From assembly GCA_037200125.1 (NCBI GenBank), contig JBBCGS010000006.1:744001-808000 (forward strand): a stretch of DNA of 64,000 nucleotides, in the 5' to 3' direction. The notes under the pieces were generated by a model. The model did no database searches. It saw nothing but the letters and a program-made list of their open reading frames with translations, and was not told where the DNA came from. The position numbers and the translations under genes are program-made. Positions 42,535 to 51,482 of the stretch are shown here, piece after piece (positions within the stretch are counted from its first letter, which is position 1; each line of letters starts with the position of its first letter). The DNA comes from JADGHX01 sp037200125. Its GTDB lineage: Bacteria; Pseudomonadota; Gammaproteobacteria; Steroidobacterales; Steroidobacteraceae.

Positions 42535-44685
42535 ATGAGCAGAATCGACAAGCTGATGAACGAGATGACGCTGCCCGAGAAGCTCGGCCAGCTCACCATG
42601 ACGGCCGCCGGCTATGCGGTGACGGGGCCCGTCATCGCCGGTGACTCCACGGACTCCATCCGCAACGGCACCATCGGGAGTCTGCTGAATCTCGTGGGGT
42701 CGAAACCGATCCACGATATGCAGCGGATCGCGGTCGAGGAGTCGCGCCTCGGCATTCCGCTGCTCATCGGGCTCGATGTCGTTCATGGCCACCGCACGCA
42801 GTTTCCAGTGCCGCTGGCGGAAGCGGCGACATTCGATCCGCGCGTGTGGGAACTGACTGCGCGCGAGGCGGCGCGCGAAACGTCGGCCGACGGCCTCGCG
42901 ATGACCTTTGCGCCGATGCTGGACATCTCCCGCGATCCGCGCTGGGGTCGCACGGTGGAAGGGCCCGGTGAAGACGCGTGGGTCGCCGTGCGGTTCGCGC
43001 GCGCGAAAGTGCGTGGTTTCCAGGGAACGGACCTCGCCGCAGCGGACTCCATCGCCGCCGCTGCAAAGCATTTCGTCGCGTATGGGCCGGTCACGGCGGG
43101 CCGCGACTACGCGCCCGTCGACATTTCGGAACGCACGCTGCGCGAGGTGCACCTGCCGGCGTTCGTGGCGGCGGTGCAAGCCGGTGCGGTCGCGATCATG
43201 CCGGCGTTCACCGATCTCGCCGGCATTCCGATGACGGCGCACAAGGCCCTGCTCCGCGACTATCTGCGCGGCGAACTGGGCTTCGACGGCGTGCTGGTGA
43301 GCGACTACAACGCGATTCGCGAATTGCTCCTTCACGGCGTGGCCGGGGACATCGTGGAAGCCGCGGTGCTGGCGCTGCAAGCCGGTGTCGACATCGACAT
43401 GATGGCCGGAGCTTATCGGGAGGGTCTGCCGATTGCGCTCGAACGCGGGCTCATCACGGTGGGCGAGATCGATGAATGCGTGCGGCGAGTGTTGCGGCTC
43501 AAGGAACGACTCGGGCTCTTCGACGATCCGTATCGGCGCGGCACGATCAAGGAGCGCGTGTCGACGGTCACGGAGCGGCGGCGCATCGCGCGCGACGTCG
43601 GCGCGCGTTCGATCGTGATGATGAAGAACGAAGACGATACGCTGCCCCTGCCGGAGTCGCTGCGTCGCCTCTGCGTTATCGGGCCGCTGGCCGATGCCAT
43701 GCGCGAGATGCGGGGCCCCTGGGCGGCGGCGGGCTACGACGAACCGAGCGTTACCGTGCTCACCGGTCTGCGAGGCGCGCTGCCCAACACGGAAATTGTG
43801 TTCGCGGAAGGCGTGACGATCTCGGGCACGGATCGCACCGGAATTTCCGCCGCGGTCGATCTTTGCGGCAGCGGAGTGGACACGATCATTCTGTGCCTCG
43901 GCGAAGCCGCCGAGATGAGCGGCGAAGCGGCGTCGCGCGCCTTCCCGGAGTTGCCGGGCGAGCAGCGCGCGCTCGCGGAAGCCGTGCTCGAACGTGCGCG
44001 AAAGGATGAAACGCCCGTCATCGTGATTCTGTTCTCCGGGCGCCCGTTGATCGTGCCCTGGCTCGCCGAGCGGGCCGACGCCTTGCTGGCGGCTTGGTTC
44101 CTCGGCACGGAAGCCGGCAACGCGATTGCCGATGTGCTCACCGGCCGCGTTTCGCCGAGCGGGCGCACGCCCATCACCTGGCCGCGCGCGCTCGGGCAGG
44201 TGCCGATCTTCTACGGGCAGCGAAACTGCGGGCGGCCCGAGAACCCGCAGGATCACTTCACCAGCAAGTATCTCGATTCGCCGAACTCGTCGCTGTTTCC
44301 GTTCGGGCACGGCCTCACCTACGGCCGCTTCGCGCTGTCGAACCTGAGCGTCACGCCGGCGAGCGCGGCGGAGAAGGACATCCTCGAGGTCACCGTCGAG
44401 GTGACCAACGAAGGCGCGCGGGCGGCGGAAGAAACCGTGTTCCTTTTCGTTCGCGACAAGGTGGCGAGCGTCGCGCGCCCCGTGCTCGAGCTGAAAGGTG
44501 TGGGCAAGGTGAGCCTGCAGCCAGGCGAGCGAGGCACGGTGCAAATACCGCTGCCGGTTGCCGATTTGCGATTCCTGGGGTTGGATCTCGAGCCGGTGTT
44601 CGAGCCGGGCGAGGTGGATATTCTGGTTGGGCCTCGTGCCGACCCTTCAGAACTGCTCGCCGCACGCGTGACACTGCGCCGCTAG
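42535..44685 (+). CDS. bglX: GH3 beta-glucosidase (BglX-like)
   Basis: A 716-residue exo-acting beta-glucosidase. The N-terminal TIM barrel has DVVHGHRTQFPVPLAEAATF, APMLDISRDPRWGRTVEGPG and the nucleophile Asp in GVLVSDYNAIRELL (SDHGAI in E. coli BglX). The C-terminal sandwich (ARSIVMMKNEDDTLPLPESL, FPFGHGLTYGRFALSNL) ends in a fibronectin-III-like domain (ILEVTVEVTNEGARAAEETV). Unlike E. coli BglX it has no signal peptide from ATG 42535, so it is probably cytoplasmic. It is divergent from the GH144 operon across 70 bases and probably finishes the oligosaccharides that operon produces. Confidence 0.9.
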   Translation: MSRIDKLMNEMTLPEKLGQLTMTAAGYAVTGPVIAGDSTDSIRNGTIGSLLNLVGSKPIHDMQRIAVEESRLGIPLLIGLDVVHGHRTQFPVPLAEAATFDPRVWELTAREAARETSADGLAMTFAPMLDISRDPRWGRTVEGPGEDAWVAVRFARAKVRGFQGTDLAAADSIAAAAKHFVAYGPVTAGRDYAPVDISERTLREVHLPAFVAAVQAGAVAIMPAFTDLAGIPMTAHKALLRDYLRGELGFDGVLVSDYNAIRELLLHGVAGDIVEAAVLALQAGVDIDMMAGAYREGLPIALERGLITVGEIDECVRRVLRLKERLGLFDDPYRRGTIKERVSTVTERRRIARDVGARSIVMMKNEDDTLPLPESLRRLCVIGPLADAMREMRGPWAAAGYDEPSVTVLTGLRGALPNTEIVFAEGVTISGTDRTGISAAVDLCGSGVDTIILCLGEAAEMSGEAASRAFPELPGEQRALAEAVLERARKDETPVIVILFSGRPLIVPWLAERADALLAAWFLGTEAGNAIADVLTGRVSPSGRTPITWPRALGQVPIFYGQRNCGRPENPQDHFTSKYLDSPNSSLFPFGHGLTYGRFALSNLSVTPASAAEKDILEVTVEVTNEGARAAEETVFLFVRDKVASVARPVLELKGVGKVSLQPGERGTVQIPLPVADLRFLGLDLEPVFEPGEVDILVGPRADPSELLAARVTLRR

Positions 44686-44742
44686 CTCGGGCGCCCGCAC
44701 GCGCGCTTGCCTCTGCGCGCGCGCATGCCTATGTGCCCGACG

Positions 44743-45795
44743 TCACTTCGAAGGGCGAGGCCACAGCCCCAGGAAGTGATCGAGGATCGTCGCGTGATCC
44801 TCGAAAAGCTGCTCTTCCATCGCGGGTAACTCCGCAATCGGCACCCAACGGGCTTCCTTCGCGTCATCGCTCCCGCGCACTTCCGGCAGATGCGTATCGC
44901 CCAGGTCGAAATGAAACGCCTCGGTGACGATGCGCCCGCGGGCGCTCCGCAACGGATGATCGAACACCTCCTGGCCGCGCAGCGCGTTCTTCATTTGCGA
45001 CGGCAGCGCTCTGAATCCTGTTTCTTCCTCCAGCTCGCGCACGGCGGCGGCGTAGAACCGTTCGTGCGGATCGACGAACCCACCCGGCAGCGCCCACAGT
45101 CCGTGCCCGATCGTTCCGCCGCGCCGGATCAGCAGCACGTGCCCGCCGGCGGTGAGCACGCAGTCCGCGGTCAGGGCGAACGGTGCCGTGTATTTTTTCT
45201 TGTACGCCGCGACAGCCTTGTACTCGGCCGCGCACTTTCGATAGGCGGGCAGGTGTGCCCACGCATCCAGATACGCCTTCACGCCGGGCTCGACGTAGTT
45301 GCCGATCGTCGTAAGAGCGGTCGCGTGATCCTCCAGCTCGAAGTAGATCTCACGCAGCTCGGTTGAGCTGATGTCGAACTCCGGCTCGACCTCGAGCAGC
45401 GACCAGCCGGGAAAATTATCCAGGTAGCCCGAGGTGTGATCTTTCTTGAAGCCGACGAGCGCGACCCCGTCGGCATGCGAGGCGGTCCTGGCAACGCCTG
45501 CGCGCACGGCTTCACCCCAGCGCTCATCGTCGAAGTAGTCGCGCACCGGCAGGAAGGTCATGCGCGCGAGTTGCTCGGGAGTCACCACGGCTTCGAACTG
45601 TTGCTGGCGCTCCTGCCAGGTAAAGGGATTGCGCGAATCCCGCGCACGCCACGCGGAACCGATGACAACCACAACCTTGGGGGCCGCGGCCAGCGCGGCC
45701 CGAAGCAATCCGCCATGACCCCGCTGCAGGATCTGCCAGCGACCGATGATCACCGCGACGTCCGCCGTCGTTGAGGCGCGTTCGTTCGTGCCCAT
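44743..45795 (-). CDS. nadM: Bifunctional NMN adenylyltransferase / Nudix hydrolase
   Basis: Residues 1-175 form a NadM-type adenylyltransferase that makes NAD from NMN and ATP. The ATP motif reads IGRWQILQRGHGGLL, so the first His of HxGH is Gln, and the ISSTELR motif is present. Residues about 205-345 form a Nudix domain with a complete box (GFVDPHE then seven residues, REL, EEETGF), likely acting on ADP-ribose or pyrophosphate adducts. The 350-residue length is normal for the fused enzyme. It follows nadE by 3 bases as the last gene of the salvage operon. The GH3 gene converges from the left. Confidence 0.9.
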   Translation of the reverse strand: MGTNERASTTADVAVIIGRWQILQRGHGGLLRAALAAAPKVVVVIGSAWRARDSRNPFTWQERQQQFEAVVTPEQLARMTFLPVRDYFDDERWGEAVRAGVARTASHADGVALVGFKKDHTSGYLDNFPGWSLLEVEPEFDISSTELREIYFELEDHATALTTIGNYVEPGVKAYLDAWAHLPAYRKCAAEYKAVAAYKKKYTAPFALTADCVLTAGGHVLLIRRGGTIGHGLWALPGGFVDPHERFYAAAVRELEEETGFRALPSQMKNALRGQEVFDHPLRSARGRIVTEAFHFDLGDTHLPEVRGSDDAKEARWVPIAELPAMEEQLFEDHATILDHFLGLWPRPSK

Positions 45796-45798
45796 TCT

Positions 45799-47106
45799 TC
45801 AGTACCTCGCCGCGATCGGCATTTGACGGCCGCTGCCGAACGCCCGCGCGCGCAATCGCAGGATCGGCGGTGCCTGGCGTCGCTTGTATTCGTTGCGCGC
45901 GATCATCTTCTTCACCCGCTCGATGAGCGCGCGGCCTTCAGCGCTCGCCGACAGGCGCGCCATCTCGCCTTCGGCCCCGGCCCGCTCGCGCTCCGCGAGT
46001 CGTTCGCCTTCGATGAGCACCTTGAGAACCTCATCGAGTATTTCATACGGCGGAAGGCTGTCGGTGTCTTTCTGGCCGGGCGCGAGCTCCGCCGAGGGCG
46101 GCTTCTCGATGATGGTGCGCGGAATCAGCTCCCGGCCCGCGACCTCGTTGAGATGGCGCGACAGCGCGAAAACCTCGGTCTTGTAGAGATCGCCGATGAG
46201 CCCGAGGCCGCCGTTCGTGTCGCCGTACAACGTGCAGTAGCCCACCGAGATCTCGCTCTTGTTCCCAGTCGTCAGCAGCAGGTGGCCGTAGCTGTTCGAA
46301 TACTCCATCAGCACCACGCCTCGAATGCGGGCCTGAAGGTTCTCGAGCGCCAGTCCCTTCAGTGGGTCGCGAGTCGTTTCTTCGAACTGCGCTTTGTATC
46401 CGCTCACCAGCGCGCGAATCGGGTGAGTCAGCAGCGTGATGCCGAGATTCCGGCACAGCAGGTCGGAGTCCGACACGCTGCCCGCGCTCGAGTATTCCGA
46501 CGGCATCGTGAGGGCGGTGACGTTCTGCGCCCCGAGCGCTTCCACCGCAAGGGCGAGCGTGAGTGCGGAGTCGATGCCGCCCGATGAACCCACGACCGCC
46601 TTGCTGAACCCGCAGCGCCGCGCGTAGTCCCTCAGCCCCAGGACAATCTGGCGCCGGTAGAACTCGCTCGGCGCGAGACCCGACGGCGACACCGGTGGCG
46701 GTGCTTCGCCGTTTGCGCCGAGGAACTTCCGGGTTTGCGGGTCGAAAGTCAGCGTCGCAAGACTCGAGACGAAACGCTCCGCCTCGAACACTACGCCCCG
46801 CCGCGGCTCGACCGCGAACGACGCGCCGTCATAGATGTTCGGCGTCGGCGTACCGACAACCCAGTAGAGCCCGGGCGTTTCGTTCGACGCGGCGACCAGC
46901 CCCTGCAGCGTTGCCTGAATACGCGCTTGAAACGCCTTGTCGTCCAGCAGATCGGCTGGGTAGTAGCCGGTGAGAGAAAGCTCGGGGAACACGACGATCG
47001 CCGCGCCTTGCGCGAGTGCGGCCTTCGCGGCTTCGCGCATGAGCGCCGCGTTGCCTTCCACGTCACCGATCGTCGGGTTCAGCTGTGCGAGGGAGATCTT
47101 GAGCAT
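45799..47106 (-). CDS. nadE: NAD synthetase with internally deleted glutaminase domain
   Basis: Amidates nicotinate adenine dinucleotide to NAD. The synthetase half is intact: P-loop SSGGIDSALTLALAVEALG, then TTGNKSEISVGYCTLYGD and IGDLYKTEVFALSRHL. The N-terminal nitrilase-type glutaminase is short. It starts normally (LKISLAQLNPTIGDVEGNAA, catalytic Glu in VVFPELSLTGY) but passes from WVVGTPTPNI straight to YDGASFAVE, skipping about 110 residues that hold the catalytic Lys and Cys. Total length is 435 against about 540-560 for the family. The break is in frame, so the enzyme may still work with free ammonia. It sits between pncB and nadM with small gaps. Confidence 0.9.
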   Translation of the reverse strand: MLKISLAQLNPTIGDVEGNAALMREAAKAALAQGAAIVVFPELSLTGYYPADLLDDKAFQARIQATLQGLVAASNETPGLYWVVGTPTPNIYDGASFAVEPRRGVVFEAERFVSSLATLTFDPQTRKFLGANGEAPPPVSPSGLAPSEFYRRQIVLGLRDYARRCGFSKAVVGSSGGIDSALTLALAVEALGAQNVTALTMPSEYSSAGSVSDSDLLCRNLGITLLTHPIRALVSGYKAQFEETTRDPLKGLALENLQARIRGVVLMEYSNSYGHLLLTTGNKSEISVGYCTLYGDTNGGLGLIGDLYKTEVFALSRHLNEVAGRELIPRTIIEKPPSAELAPGQKDTDSLPPYEILDEVLKVLIEGERLAERERAGAEGEMARLSASAEGRALIERVKKMIARNEYKRRQAPPILRLRARAFGSGRQMPIAARY

Positions 47107-47119
47107 GTCTTTTTGCTCC

Positions 47120-48313
47120 TCAGGCGGCGTGGCCGAACACCTGGCGCAGATACGCGAGGAAGGTCTGATCCGAGCACAGGGTCTTGCCCGGTGAATCCGA
47201 GAGCTTCGCTACGGGCTGGCCGTTGCACGAGACGAGCTTCATCACGATATTCAAGGCGGGTACACCGACATCGTTCGTGAGTTGCGTGCCAATGCCGAAT
47301 CCGCAGGGGACGCGATCCGCAAAGTGGGCGTGCAACGCGAGCGCCCTCTGTACATCCAGGCCATCCGAGAACACGAGCCTCTTGGTGCGCGCATCGATAC
47401 GCAGCTTGCGATAGTGATCCAGCGCTTTTTCGCCCCACTCCACCGGGTCGCCGGAGTCGTGGCGCAGACCTTCGAAGAGCTTGGCGAAGTAGAGATCGAA
47501 GTCGTTCAGGAACGCATCCATGCCCACGACGTCGGTCAAGGCGATGCCGAGATCGCCACGGTATTCCTGCACCCAGTTCTCGAGCGCCGCGCGCTGGAAG
47601 TTCCGTAGCCGCACGCCCACCGCCTGGAAGGTCTGCAGGTACTCATGCGCCATCGTGCCGATGGCGACGAGGCCATACTTGCGCGCGAGGTCGACGTTGG
47701 AAGTGCCCTTGAAGAATTGCGGAAGGCGAGTCGCCAACGTGGACACGACCTCCTCGTGCCAGACGCGCGAGAATCGACGTCGCGTGCCGAAGTCGAAGAG
47801 CTCGAAGGGAAACGCCCGCGCCTGTGTGAACGATTCGAGCGTCGCGATCTTCTCCGCGAGGCGCCGCCGCGCTTCCCGCAGCGCCGGCTCCCGCGCGAAG
47901 CGGCGGAAATACAGTTCGTTGACGATCGAGAGTGTGTAGATCTCGAACCCCATCACGTGAATCTGCGGACCGCGCGCCAGGATGAGGAGCTCATCACCTC
48001 GTGTTTCCACCGTGATGTAGCGACGCTGAAAGCGGAAGATACGCAGGTAGTCGATGAAGTCCGTCTTGATGTAGCGCTTGCTCGCGAGGTACTCGAGATC
48101 CTCTTCTGTGAACGACAGCGTGCAGAGGTGGCTGAGCTGCTCCTCCACCTCGGAGGCGAGTTGCGCGAGCGGAAACTCGGGCCGATTGCGGCACACGAAG
48201 CGATATTCGGCCTGGTTGCTGGGGAACGAGTGAAGGAACGGCTGCCACATCGTGAATTTGTAGAGGTCGGTGTCCAGCAGCGACTCGATCACGGGGACGA
48301 AGGGGTCGCTCAT
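47120..48313 (-). CDS. pncB: Nicotinate phosphoribosyltransferase
   Basis: Converts nicotinate and PRPP to nicotinate mononucleotide, entering the Preiss-Handler route. The 397 residues match PncB throughout: SLLDTDLYKFTMWQPFLHSF at the start, the GTSNVDLARKYGL segment, and FEGLRHDSGDPVEWGEKALD with the phosphorylated His. ATG 48313 overlaps the end of pncA as ATGA. Its nicotinate supply would come from pncA, which is broken here, so the cell may depend on external nicotinate or another nicotinamidase. Confidence 0.94.
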   Translation of the reverse strand: MSDPFVPVIESLLDTDLYKFTMWQPFLHSFPSNQAEYRFVCRNRPEFPLAQLASEVEEQLSHLCTLSFTEEDLEYLASKRYIKTDFIDYLRIFRFQRRYITVETRGDELLILARGPQIHVMGFEIYTLSIVNELYFRRFAREPALREARRRLAEKIATLESFTQARAFPFELFDFGTRRRFSRVWHEEVVSTLATRLPQFFKGTSNVDLARKYGLVAIGTMAHEYLQTFQAVGVRLRNFQRAALENWVQEYRGDLGIALTDVVGMDAFLNDFDLYFAKLFEGLRHDSGDPVEWGEKALDHYRKLRIDARTKRLVFSDGLDVQRALALHAHFADRVPCGFGIGTQLTNDVGVPALNIVMKLVSCNGQPVAKLSDSPGKTLCSDQTFLAYLRQVFGHAA

Positions 48314-48776
48314 GTGAACACCTCCGCGGCTTTCATCAGTCGCATTCCCTCAGCGGTGGCGTTTGCGAAGAAGGCTTCGGCGGCCGATTCGAAGCCGGGG
48401 ACGGGGCTCATGCAGTCGCGGAGGATGATCACTCGACCACGCTCTTCAGGCGTCATGGTTTCGAGCAGGTCTGTCAGCGTAGCGCGGACGCAGTGGCTCG
48501 ACGCCTCACCCGCGACGAGAAGCAGACCTTTTCCCGGCTTCGCACGGGAAACGCGACCGGCGCGCCTTCTGCCTGTTCCCAGAACGTGGTGCGCTCGATG
48601 GAGACGGTGGAGTGCGAGTCCAGGGTAATGACTATCTCGGTCAGGTGTCGAGAGGCCCGCGCGATGAGGCCCGAAAGCCGCAGCATGTCCGCGTTCGCGC
48701 CAGGTACCGGCAGCGCGGCCCCTGCCACGTCGCAGAAATCGTTCTGGGGGTCTATGAGGAGCAATGTGGCGCTCAT
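48310..48776 (-). pseudogene. pncA: Nicotinamidase, internally deleted and frameshifted
   Basis: PncA hydrolyses nicotinamide to nicotinate. From ATG 48776 the frame reads SATLLLIDPQNDFCDVAGAA (catalytic Asp in DPQNDF) and VITLDSHSTVSIERTTFWEQ, then loses the family text near APVA and stops at 48474. In another frame from about 48555 to 48310 the end of the same enzyme is clear: GLLLVAGEASSHCVRATLTD, with the catalytic Cys, then VIILRDCMSPVPGFESAAEA. About 90 residues between the pieces, including the catalytic Lys, are missing. So both a deletion and a frame change have occurred. Confidence 0.8.
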
Positions 48777-48811
48777 GGTCTCTTCCCTTTCTGGCACGCC
48801 CACATACTACG

Positions 48812-48839
48812 TCACTTCGTGCATAAATGCACGAAGTGA
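48812..48839. promoter_or_regulatory. 28-bp palindrome, probable NrtR operator
   Basis: The arms TCACTTCGTGCAT (48812-48824) and ATGCACGAAGTGA (48827-48839) are exact reverse complements around a 2-base centre. It lies in the 138-bp divergent gap, 36 bases before pncA and 76 before nrtR. A second imperfect site, GTGC-CTGATC-GCAC with the same GCACGAA half (48883-48899), lies just before nrtR. NrtR regulators are known to bind palindromes upstream of NAD salvage genes and release them on binding ADP-ribose. Confidence 0.75.
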
Positions 48840-48914
48840 TTGAATGATTACGTATGTATTTCTGGCTTTTTTGGTTATATTAGTGCCTGATCGCACGAAC
48901 AATTTTCCGAACCT

Positions 48915-49601
48915 ATGGCCCACCCCCAGCCCATCGTCACCGTCGACATTGTGCTGCTCACGCTGGTCGGCAACGAGTTGAACGCCGCGCTGATCCTGCG
49001 CGACCGCGAACCGCACGCGGGCGAATGGACGCTCCCCGGCGGCTGGGTGCACACGGATGAAGACGAGGACGCTCTCGCCTCCGCCACGCGCATCCTCAAG
49101 AACAAAGCGAGGCTCGAGAGCCCCTACCTCGAGCAGCTTCAGACCTTCGCAAGCCGGCACCGCGACATCCGTGGCTGGTCCGTTTCGATCGCGTATTACG
49201 CGCTCGTGCCGACGCCGCAGGTGGACGACGTAAAGCATGAGCACCTCAAATGGCGCGCGGTGGATTCGATCCGCTCGCTGCCCTTCGATCATATGGAGAT
49301 CCTTCGCGCGGCCGTGTCCCGCATGCGATCGAAGACGCTGTACTCCTCGCTGCCCGTGCATCTCATGCCGCGCACGTTCACATTGAGCGAGCTGCAGCGG
49401 GTGTACGAGCAGTTGCTCGGCGGGCCGCTCGACAAGCGCAGCTTTCGTCGCCGCATCGAAGAGCTGGATGTGGTCGAGCCCGCGCTTGGCGACCGCCTGG
49501 AAAGTCAGGCACACCGGCCCGCGCAGCGGTATCGGGTGAAACGACGCTTCGGCAAGGAGCTGGCGGTCGCTGAGAAAAACCTGGGTGTGAAGGACGCGTA
49601 G
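48915..49601 (+). CDS. nrtR: NrtR, Nudix-related repressor of NAD metabolism
   Basis: A 228-residue regulator. The N-terminal Nudix-like domain (VDIVLLTLVGNELNAALILR, GEWTLPGGWVHTDEDEDALA) has a degenerate Nudix box (ATRILKNKARLES), as expected for a sensor rather than an enzyme. The C-terminal winged helix (FTLSELQRVYEQLLGGPLDK, SFRRRIEELDVVEP) binds DNA. It faces away from the pncA-pncB-nadE-nadM operon with palindromic sites between, the classic NrtR arrangement. Confidence 0.92.
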   Translation: MAHPQPIVTVDIVLLTLVGNELNAALILRDREPHAGEWTLPGGWVHTDEDEDALASATRILKNKARLESPYLEQLQTFASRHRDIRGWSVSIAYYALVPTPQVDDVKHEHLKWRAVDSIRSLPFDHMEILRAAVSRMRSKTLYSSLPVHLMPRTFTLSELQRVYEQLLGGPLDKRSFRRRIEELDVVEPALGDRLESQAHRPAQRYRVKRRFGKELAVAEKNLGVKDA

Positions 49602-49672
49602 CGGTCACTGCCGCGCGGCTCCCGCACTCAATATCAGCCCGGCACGTATCAGTCGGGCACGCAGGCCTGCAG

Positions 49673-50954
49673 CTAGATCTCCGCGAGCACCCCGGTGCTA
49701 TCCATGAATTTCTCCTGCTTCACGCCCACTCGATTCAGCAAGGTGAGCAGCGTGTTCGCATGCGGCGTGTCCTGCGGATAGTGCAGGTGCTGCCCACCCT
49801 TGATGCCACCGCCCTTGCCGATGATCGCCGACGGCAGCGGATCGCTGTTGTGCCGATCGCTATTCGCCATGTTGCTGCCGTAGAGAATGACGGCGTTGTC
49901 GAGCATCGTGCCCTCGCCGTCCTTCATGCTCTTGAGGCGCGCCACGAACTTCGCGAACCGCTCGGTGTGATAAGCCTGGATACGCACGAGCTTCCGCAGC
50001 TTCTCCGGGTTCTCGCCATGGTGGACAGCGGATGAAACGCGTCGGTGACGTTGAGGTTCGGATAAGTGCGCATCGTGGCTTCCTTCGCCAAACGCAGCGT
50101 GACGACGCGCGTTTGGTTCGTCTGCCACGCGAGCGCCATCATTTCGAACTGCACATCGAGCAGCTCACCGAAATCGTCCGGCGCGCCGAGCGGCGCGTTC
50201 GGCAGGTTGCCCATCGCTTCCTGGCTCGCCTTCAGCTTGTTCACGCGGCGCTCGATCTCGCGCACGGAGTCGAGGTAATCGCCCACGACGGCGCGATCGC
50301 TCGCATCGAGCTTGCGATTGAGGCTCGCGGTCGCTTCCCGCACGTAGTCGAGGAGGCTTCCGGTCGAGCTGAGGATTCCGCGGCGTTCTTCGTTCGTGTC
50401 GCCCGGGCCGAACATTCCGTAGAACGTCTTGCGCGGGTTGCCTTCCATCGGCAGCGGCTGGGTTGGCGTGCGATAGGAGAGAGAGCTGTAGCCACCGGGC
50501 TCGCCGCAGATTTCCAGCGATCGCAGCGGCGTGTCCTGCCCGATCTGTTTCGCCGCGATCTGGTCGACCGTGATGCCCTGCTCGCCCGTGGCCGTGCGGC
50601 CGGCGGGGCCGAAGCACGACAGCCAGGGTGAGCTCGATCATCCCGTGCGGGTCGCGGCTTTCGCCGCCCTTGTTACGCGTGCCGCTGACCACGGTCACGT
50701 AGTCCCGATGCGGCTCGAGCGGCTTCAGCACCTGGGAGAACTTGAAGTCCTTGCCCGTGCCCTGCGGGCGTCCAGAACTGCTGGATCGCGCCGTGCGGGA
50801 AGTAGACGAAGCCGAGACGCGGCTTCGGCGCGGCCGCGGTGTTCGCAAGCGCGGTGCCGGCGGGAATCATCGCGTCCAGCAGCGGCAGGCCGATAGCGGC
50901 GCCCGCTCCCTTGAGTACGGTTCGGCGCGACAGATGTTTCCGGGTCAGGAACAT
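49673..50954 (-). pseudogene. Broken DUF1552 gene with a scrap of DUF1592 upstream
   Basis: Pieces in three frames rebuild a DUF1552 protein very like the intact one at 57430. The N-terminus from 50954 (MFLTRKHLSRRTVLKGAGAA) runs to FWTPAG. It continues near 50775 in another frame (GTGKDFKFSQVLKPLEPHRD), then near 50600-50450 in a third (MEGNPRKTFYGMFGPGDTNE to TDAFHPLS). The end, from about 50015, reads YHTERFAKFVARLKSMKDGE to FMDSTGVLAEI. At least three frame changes are needed. Just upstream (50955-51032) the frame encodes RTASIEAAF and SSQTGGNQ, which resemble the tail of the DUF1592 protein, so a DUF1592-DUF1552 pair once stood here. Confidence 0.75.
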
Positions 50955-51093
50955 GGCTTGGTTGCCTCCGGTCTGTGAGGAGCCATTCTCCATGAAAGCA
51001 GCTTCGATCGACGCAGTCCTTGAGCCCTGGTCCAGGTGGCGGCTGCGCCAGGAAAGATCATAGGCTGAGTCGAAAGTCCCCGGCGTGATGCCA

Positions 51094-51482
51094 CTACCTG
51101 CGCGCGAGAGCGAGCCGGTAACCGGCCCCCGCAGAGGGTAGCGATGGGGGCCAACGTGCGGTCGGGGTCGATCTTTCGTCGCGGCTTCGCGATGACGATG
51201 TCGATGGCGTTGTAGTCCGGCTCGTTTTCTTCGCCGTAGAGCCGCTGCGAGAGCGCCGTCTTCGGAACGATCTCGCCCGCCCGCAGCATGAGGTGCTCGA
51301 GCACTCGGTACTCGAAGTTCGAAAGCTGTATGAGGCAACTGTACACCGTGACCTGTCGCGCGCGCATACACAGGCGCAGCGGTGGACACACGAGCTCCGG
51401 CATCGCCCCAACCATTGCTGCGGCGAAGAAGCACGTTGACGCGGGACAGGACTTCGGGGAACTCGCAAGGCTTCGCGATCGT
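51094..51482 (-). pseudogene. Fragment of an OmpR-family response regulator
   Basis: Starting near 51482 one frame reads IAKPCEFPEVLSRVNVLLRR, the last helix of a receiver domain. Another frame reads LIQLSNFEYRVLEHLMLRAG, then NAIDIVIAKPRRKIDPDRTL, the OmpR-type winged helix. A third gives GAGYRLALARR to the stop at 51094. The N-terminal three quarters of the receiver and an intact frame are missing. Confidence 0.65.

Noticed and set aside
42511..44544. Open frame of 677 codons antisense to the GH3 gene
   Set aside because: Same cause; the GH3 motifs on the plus strand are decisive.
44690..44735. GC-only hairpin between the GH3 and nadM genes as a terminator
   Set aside because: Alternating GCGC can fold, but there is no T run on either strand.
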